DNA from: an uncultured Pseudoflavonifractor sp.
GTDB taxonomy: Bacteria; Bacillota_A; Clostridia; Oscillospirales; Oscillospiraceae
DNA length: 8,709 nucleotides
Reading direction: 5' to 3'
NCBI GenBank assembly: GCA_947575475.1
Contig: CANPNN010000048.1
Location: forward strand, 1 to 8,709
The notes below the pieces were generated by a model. The model was given only the letters and a program-made list of their open reading frames with translations. It searched no databases and was not told the DNA's origin. Each line of letters begins with the position of its first letter. Position 1 is the first letter of the stretch. Shown in pieces: positions 6,096-8,709 of the stretch. Made by a program: the position numbers and the translations under genes.

Positions 6096-7428
6096 ATTCT
6101 TTTTGAGGCAGGTCCACAGGCGCCCCCTTCCAATCCTTGGCGGCAGGACTGCTGAGAAGCCTCCCATTCGCGGCAAACTGGGAGCCGTGGCAGGGACAGT
6201 CCCAGGTGTGCTCTCTCGGATTCCACTTAAGCGCACAGCCCAGATGGGGACAACGGCGGAGACTGGGCGTCAGCAGACCCACTGTGGAGGAGACGACATT
6301 TGCCGCAAGGGGCAGAGGTTTCATGGCCCGGGCCGGATCGAAAACCGCCCCCCAATCCGCCGCCCCCTTGATCAACAGGTCACACAGGATCAGCGAGGCC
6401 GCCATGGAACTGGTCATGCCCCATTTGTTGAAGCCGGTTGCCACATACCAGTTTGGCTCTGCCGGAGAGTAGGCTCCGATATAGGGCGCTCCATCCAAAG
6501 TCATACAGTCCTGGGTCGCCCAATGAGCCACCTCCCGGCTTTGGGGCCAATAGCGGCGGGCGGTACGGCGCAGCTCTTCCCAGCCTCCTCCCCGTTTTCC
6601 TGTGCGATGGCTCCCTCCCCCCAGAAGAAGCAGCTGCCCCGCTTGACGGAAAGACAGACCGTGACCAGATCCGTCGATATACATTCCCCGGATGGGTCCG
6701 GCTCCTTCCAACGCCAGCACATAGGAACGGTCCTGATACATTTTCATAAAATAGCAGCCCCGGCGGTCAATAAAGGGAAAATGCGTACAGAAGACCACCT
6801 TTTTGGCCCGGATCACCCCTCGGTCCGCATAGACCACCGTGTCGTCTACCCGACGGACTGGAGTGTTCTCCCGAATATTGAGTCCGGGCAGGATGCCCCG
6901 GATAAACTCCAAGGGCTGGAAATACGCCTGGCCAGGCATTTCCAAAGCTCCCGCCACCGGAAAGGGAAGCTCGGTACTCTCATGCCAGAGCGCAGAACAG
7001 CCTATGGCTCCCAAGGCTTTCTGCTCCCGCTGAAGTTTCTGCGGCGCGTCCAAAGTATAAACAAAGGCGGAGCTTTCCACAAAGCCGCAGTCTATTTTTT
7101 GACTCAGTGCCCGGTATTCTTCCAATGCTTTCCGGTTGGCCTGGAGATACTCCGCCGCGCTCCTCTTTCCCATCCATTTGATCAGTTTATCATAGATAAG
7201 CCCATGTTGGGCTGTGATCTTTGCTGTGGTATTCCCTGTCACTCCGCCGCAGATACGGTCTGCCTCCACCACCAGACAATCCCTCCCCGCCCGGTGGAGC
7301 TGGAAGGCGCACAGCAATCCCGCCAATCCGCCGCCAATGATAAGGACGTCGGTATGGCAGTCCCCCTCCAAGGCCGGGAATCGCGGCAGTTCAGTCTCCG
7401 TATGCCACAGGGATCTTTTTATTGCCAT
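6094..7428 (-). CDS. FAD-dependent oxidoreductase with C-terminal Rieske [2Fe-2S] domain
   Basis: This 444-residue protein joins a DAO-type FAD domain to a Rieske domain, an arrangement like Bacillus YhfW, whose function is not established as far as I know. The dinucleotide-binding motif is DVLIIGGGLAG at 27-37, ending in an acidic strand end, VVEAD, near 54-57. The Rieske cluster ligands are Cys393-x-His395 and Cys411-x-x-His414, separated by 15 residues. Cys398 in CPHLGC and Cys413 in CPCHGS are at the places of the disulfide pair of bc1/b6f-type Rieske proteins. There is no signal peptide or membrane segment, so it should be cytoplasmic. ATG at 7428 has GGAGGTGA just upstream; a GTG at 7437 overlaps that site. 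It lies 57 bases after the alcohol dehydrogenase-like gene with no terminator between, so the two may be one operon. A plausible role is oxidation of an amine or hydroxy acid with electrons passed FAD to cluster, but the substrate is unknown. Confidence 0.92.
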   Translation of the reverse strand: MAIKRSLWHTETELPRFPALEGDCHTDVLIIGGGLAGLLCAFQLHRAGRDCLVVEADRICGGVTGNTTAKITAQHGLIYDKLIKWMGKRSAAEYLQANRKALEEYRALSQKIDCGFVESSAFVYTLDAPQKLQREQKALGAIGCSALWHESTELPFPVAGALEMPGQAYFQPLEFIRGILPGLNIRENTPVRRVDDTVVYADRGVIRAKKVVFCTHFPFIDRRGCYFMKMYQDRSYVLALEGAGPIRGMYIDGSGHGLSFRQAGQLLLLGGGSHRTGKRGGGWEELRRTARRYWPQSREVAHWATQDCMTLDGAPYIGAYSPAEPNWYVATGFNKWGMTSSMAASLILCDLLIKGAADWGAVFDPARAMKPLPLAANVVSSTVGLLTPSLRRCPHLGCALKWNPREHTWDCPCHGSQFAANGRLLSSPAAKDWKGAPVDLPQKE

Positions 7429-7486
7429 AAAAATCACCTCCCGGGGTAGTATACACTCCCGAGTGGTGTTCCATTCTTTTTTGAAA

Positions 7487-8557
7487 TTAAAGCGCCTCCA
7501 CCGCTTCCATGGCTTGGAAGATCATATCCTCTGTAATAGGATAAGGGACATGCTTCATATCGGGGGCATTGACGATAGCTTTCAGGACCGGCGTCATAAA
7601 CTCCCGGTCCAGGGGGACCTTCATCTCCCGGAACGTGGTGTCGATCCCAATAGACTGAAGAAACGCTTTCACTTCCAGCGCCTTTTCCCGGTCTCCGTCC
7701 ACCATGAGCTGGACCAGCACGCCATAGGATACCACATTGCCATGGCGGTGGGTCTCATCAAAGCCGGGGATGGTCACCATACCATAATAGGTGGAGTGAG
7801 CCACAGCACCGTTGTAAAGGTCCAGCACCAAGGTAGACACCAGACCCGTACTGACAATGATGGCCAGCGCAGCCTGCTCCAGAGCCAGGGAAACCCTATT
7901 CTCTCTGCAGTCAGCTAACGCCTGGCTGCCGTGCTCCCGCAGAGGCTCGTAGCACATATTGCTGATCTCCCGGCCCAAAGCGGAAGAGTGCTCCAGCTTG
8001 TCGTTGCGGGCAGAAAAGTGGCACTCGAAGAACTTTCCGATGGTATCGCCCATACCGGCCTGAAGATATTCCGCCGGAGCCTTGGCCAAAATCTCCAAGT
8101 CAATAAAGCAGTGGCGGGGCGGGCGGGCAGCATAGCCAAAGTGATCCAGCTTACCATCCTCCCAGTAGATAACGGACAGCTTGGTCATTCCGGCACAGGT
8201 GGCGGCAATGGTGGGGAAGGTGAACAGGGGCAGGTCTGCCTCGGACGCCGCGCCTTTCGCGGTATCCAACGCTCTGCCGCCGCCCATGCCAAAAATCATG
8301 TCCGCCCCCACCTCTTTGGCGTGAGCAGCCCATTTCCGAATGTTGGCCATGGTACAGTCGGCCCCATAAACCTGGGCGTCCACGACCTCCAGGCCACTGC
8401 CCTTCAGCGCCGCTTCCAGCCGGTCTTTTCCCGCCGCCAAAGCGCGGCGGCCGCCCAAAAGAAAGACGCGCTTACCAAAGGGGGCACAGATAGCTGGAAC
8501 CTCTTGATAAACCTCGGGGCCTACAGAATAGTTGCAGAAAAAAACGGAATGACTCAT
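7487..8557 (-). CDS. Iron-containing alcohol dehydrogenase superfamily protein, glycerol dehydrogenase-like
   Basis: This 356-residue protein belongs to the group III metal-dependent dehydrogenases near GldA. The nucleotide motif GMGGGRALDTAK is at 90-101. Metal ligands by motif are Asp171 in AGMGD, His254 in AVAHS and His272 in RHGNVVSYG, almost the same numbers as the ligands of Geobacillus glycerol dehydrogenase. The stretch after the nucleotide site reads PTIAATCAGMTKLSV at 115-129, where glycerol dehydrogenases have STDAP. The substrate-side Asp is thus replaced by Cys121, so glycerol is doubtful as substrate. The TCA form reminds me of the E. coli YbdH/HcxA oxo-acid reductase branch, from memory. 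ATG at 8557 was chosen because AGGAG lies 9 bases upstream; ATGs at 8566 and 8581 lack a well-placed site. It follows the tRNA-Pro terminator, so it must have its own promoter; TGATAAGAT near 8580-8588 is a weak candidate. Confidence 0.92.
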   Translation of the reverse strand: MSHSVFFCNYSVGPEVYQEVPAICAPFGKRVFLLGGRRALAAGKDRLEAALKGSGLEVVDAQVYGADCTMANIRKWAAHAKEVGADMIFGMGGGRALDTAKGAASEADLPLFTFPTIAATCAGMTKLSVIYWEDGKLDHFGYAARPPRHCFIDLEILAKAPAEYLQAGMGDTIGKFFECHFSARNDKLEHSSALGREISNMCYEPLREHGSQALADCRENRVSLALEQAALAIIVSTGLVSTLVLDLYNGAVAHSTYYGMVTIPGFDETHRHGNVVSYGVLVQLMVDGDREKALEVKAFLQSIGIDTTFREMKVPLDREFMTPVLKAIVNAPDMKHVPYPITEDMIFQAMEAVEAL

Positions 8558-8611
8558 ATCTATCATCTCCTGTAAATTCATCTTATCATTTGGAGCTAAT
8601 AGTAAAATAAA

Positions 8612-8653
8612 AAGTTCTCGTTTTCTTGTTTATCATGAAGAAAACGAGAACTT
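8612..8653 (-). terminator. Intrinsic terminator of tRNA-Pro
   Basis: A perfect 16-base-pair stem, 8612-8627 with 8638-8653, closes a ten-base loop. On the minus strand the stem is followed by TTTATTTTAC. It begins three bases after the tRNA-Pro CCA and isolates the tRNA from the dehydrogenase gene. Confidence 0.9.
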
Positions 8654-8656
8654 CTT

Positions 8657-8709
8657 TGGTCCGAGTGACTGGACTTGAACCAGCGGCCTCCTGAACCCCA
8701 TTCAGGCGC
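8657..8709 (-). tRNA. tRNA-Pro (anticodon GGG), 3' part only
   Basis: The last 53 bases of a tRNA lie on the minus strand; the acceptor 5' strand and most of the D arm are beyond the right edge. The anticodon stem is CCTGA/TCAGG with loop ATGGGGT, so bases 34-36 are GGG with G37, reading CCC and CCU proline codons. The A32-T38 pair is typical of this isoacceptor. The variable region is AGGCC, the T stem GCTGG/CCAGT with loop TTCAAGT, and the 3' strand CACTCGG followed by A and CCA. Confidence 0.93.

Noticed and set aside
6064..7449. 461-codon plus-strand frame opposite the FAD-Rieske gene
   Set aside because: It begins inside the terminator hairpin, has no ribosome site and no family resemblance, whereas the minus strand has FAD and Rieske motifs.
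7448..7453. TATACT on the minus strand ahead of the FAD-Rieske gene
   Set aside because: No -35 at proper spacing, no TGn extension, and a start there would fall at or inside the ribosome binding site about 12 bases from the ATG.
7931..8575. Plus-strand frame opposite the alcohol dehydrogenase-like gene
   Set aside because: Antisense to conserved nucleotide and metal motifs; no independent support.
8657..8709. tRNA-Pro 3' end as an attachment site of an integrated element
   Set aside because: I found no second copy of its 3' sequence in the window and no integrase gene.
1..8709. CRISPR array, insertion sequence, toxin-antitoxin or defence genes
   Set aside because: No regularly spaced repeats, transposase motifs or paired small toxin/antitoxin frames were seen.

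Overview
The window (about 60% G+C by eye) reads as a chromosomal stretch of a high-GC gut-type Clostridia/Oscillospiraceae-like Firmicute. The signs are strong AGGAGG-type ribosome binding sites, tightly packed genes, a two-gene (split) transketolase, a SEDS cell-wall gene, and a fragment resembling the cysteine-rich KTR family common in gut Firmicutes. The lineage is an inference from gene content and base composition, not from a marker search.

Left part, minus strand (4273 down to 1): tsaE, tsaB, upp, then a 108-base gap, then the N- and C-terminal subunits of a split transketolase and a Cof-type HAD phosphatase that runs off the left edge. tsaE/tsaB overlap by 4 bases, tsaB/upp are 17 bases apart, the transketolase halves are 1 base apart, and the HAD gene starts 14 bases after the transketolase stop. 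TsaE and TsaB belong to the tRNA t6A37 machinery, Upp salvages uracil with PRPP, and transketolase exchanges two-carbon units in the non-oxidative pentose phosphate pathway that supplies ribose-5-phosphate for PRPP. The set is housekeeping in character.

Middle: back-to-back promoters with matching TGnTATACT extended -10 elements separate tsaE (leftward) from a SEDS-family glycosyltransferase gene (rightward, 4389-5582). The SEDS stop codon runs into a 42-base perfect palindrome that acts as a two-way terminator and directly abuts the 3' CCA of a leftward tRNA-Gly(CCC). The next roughly 400 bases hold the tRNA promoter, a frameshifted Cys-rich KTR-like fragment and a second two-way terminator, but no convincing intact gene.

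Right part, minus strand (8709 down to 6094): the 3' part of a tRNA-Pro(GGG) with its terminator, then an iron-containing alcohol dehydrogenase-like gene with an atypical substrate pocket, then 57 bases later a protein joining an FAD oxidoreductase domain to a C-terminal Rieske [2Fe-2S] domain. These two redox genes lie between terminators and between two tRNA genes, so they form a self-contained unit whose substrate is unknown. They are the best candidates here for uncharacterised biology. I see no CRISPR array, transposase, toxin-antitoxin pair or defence system.
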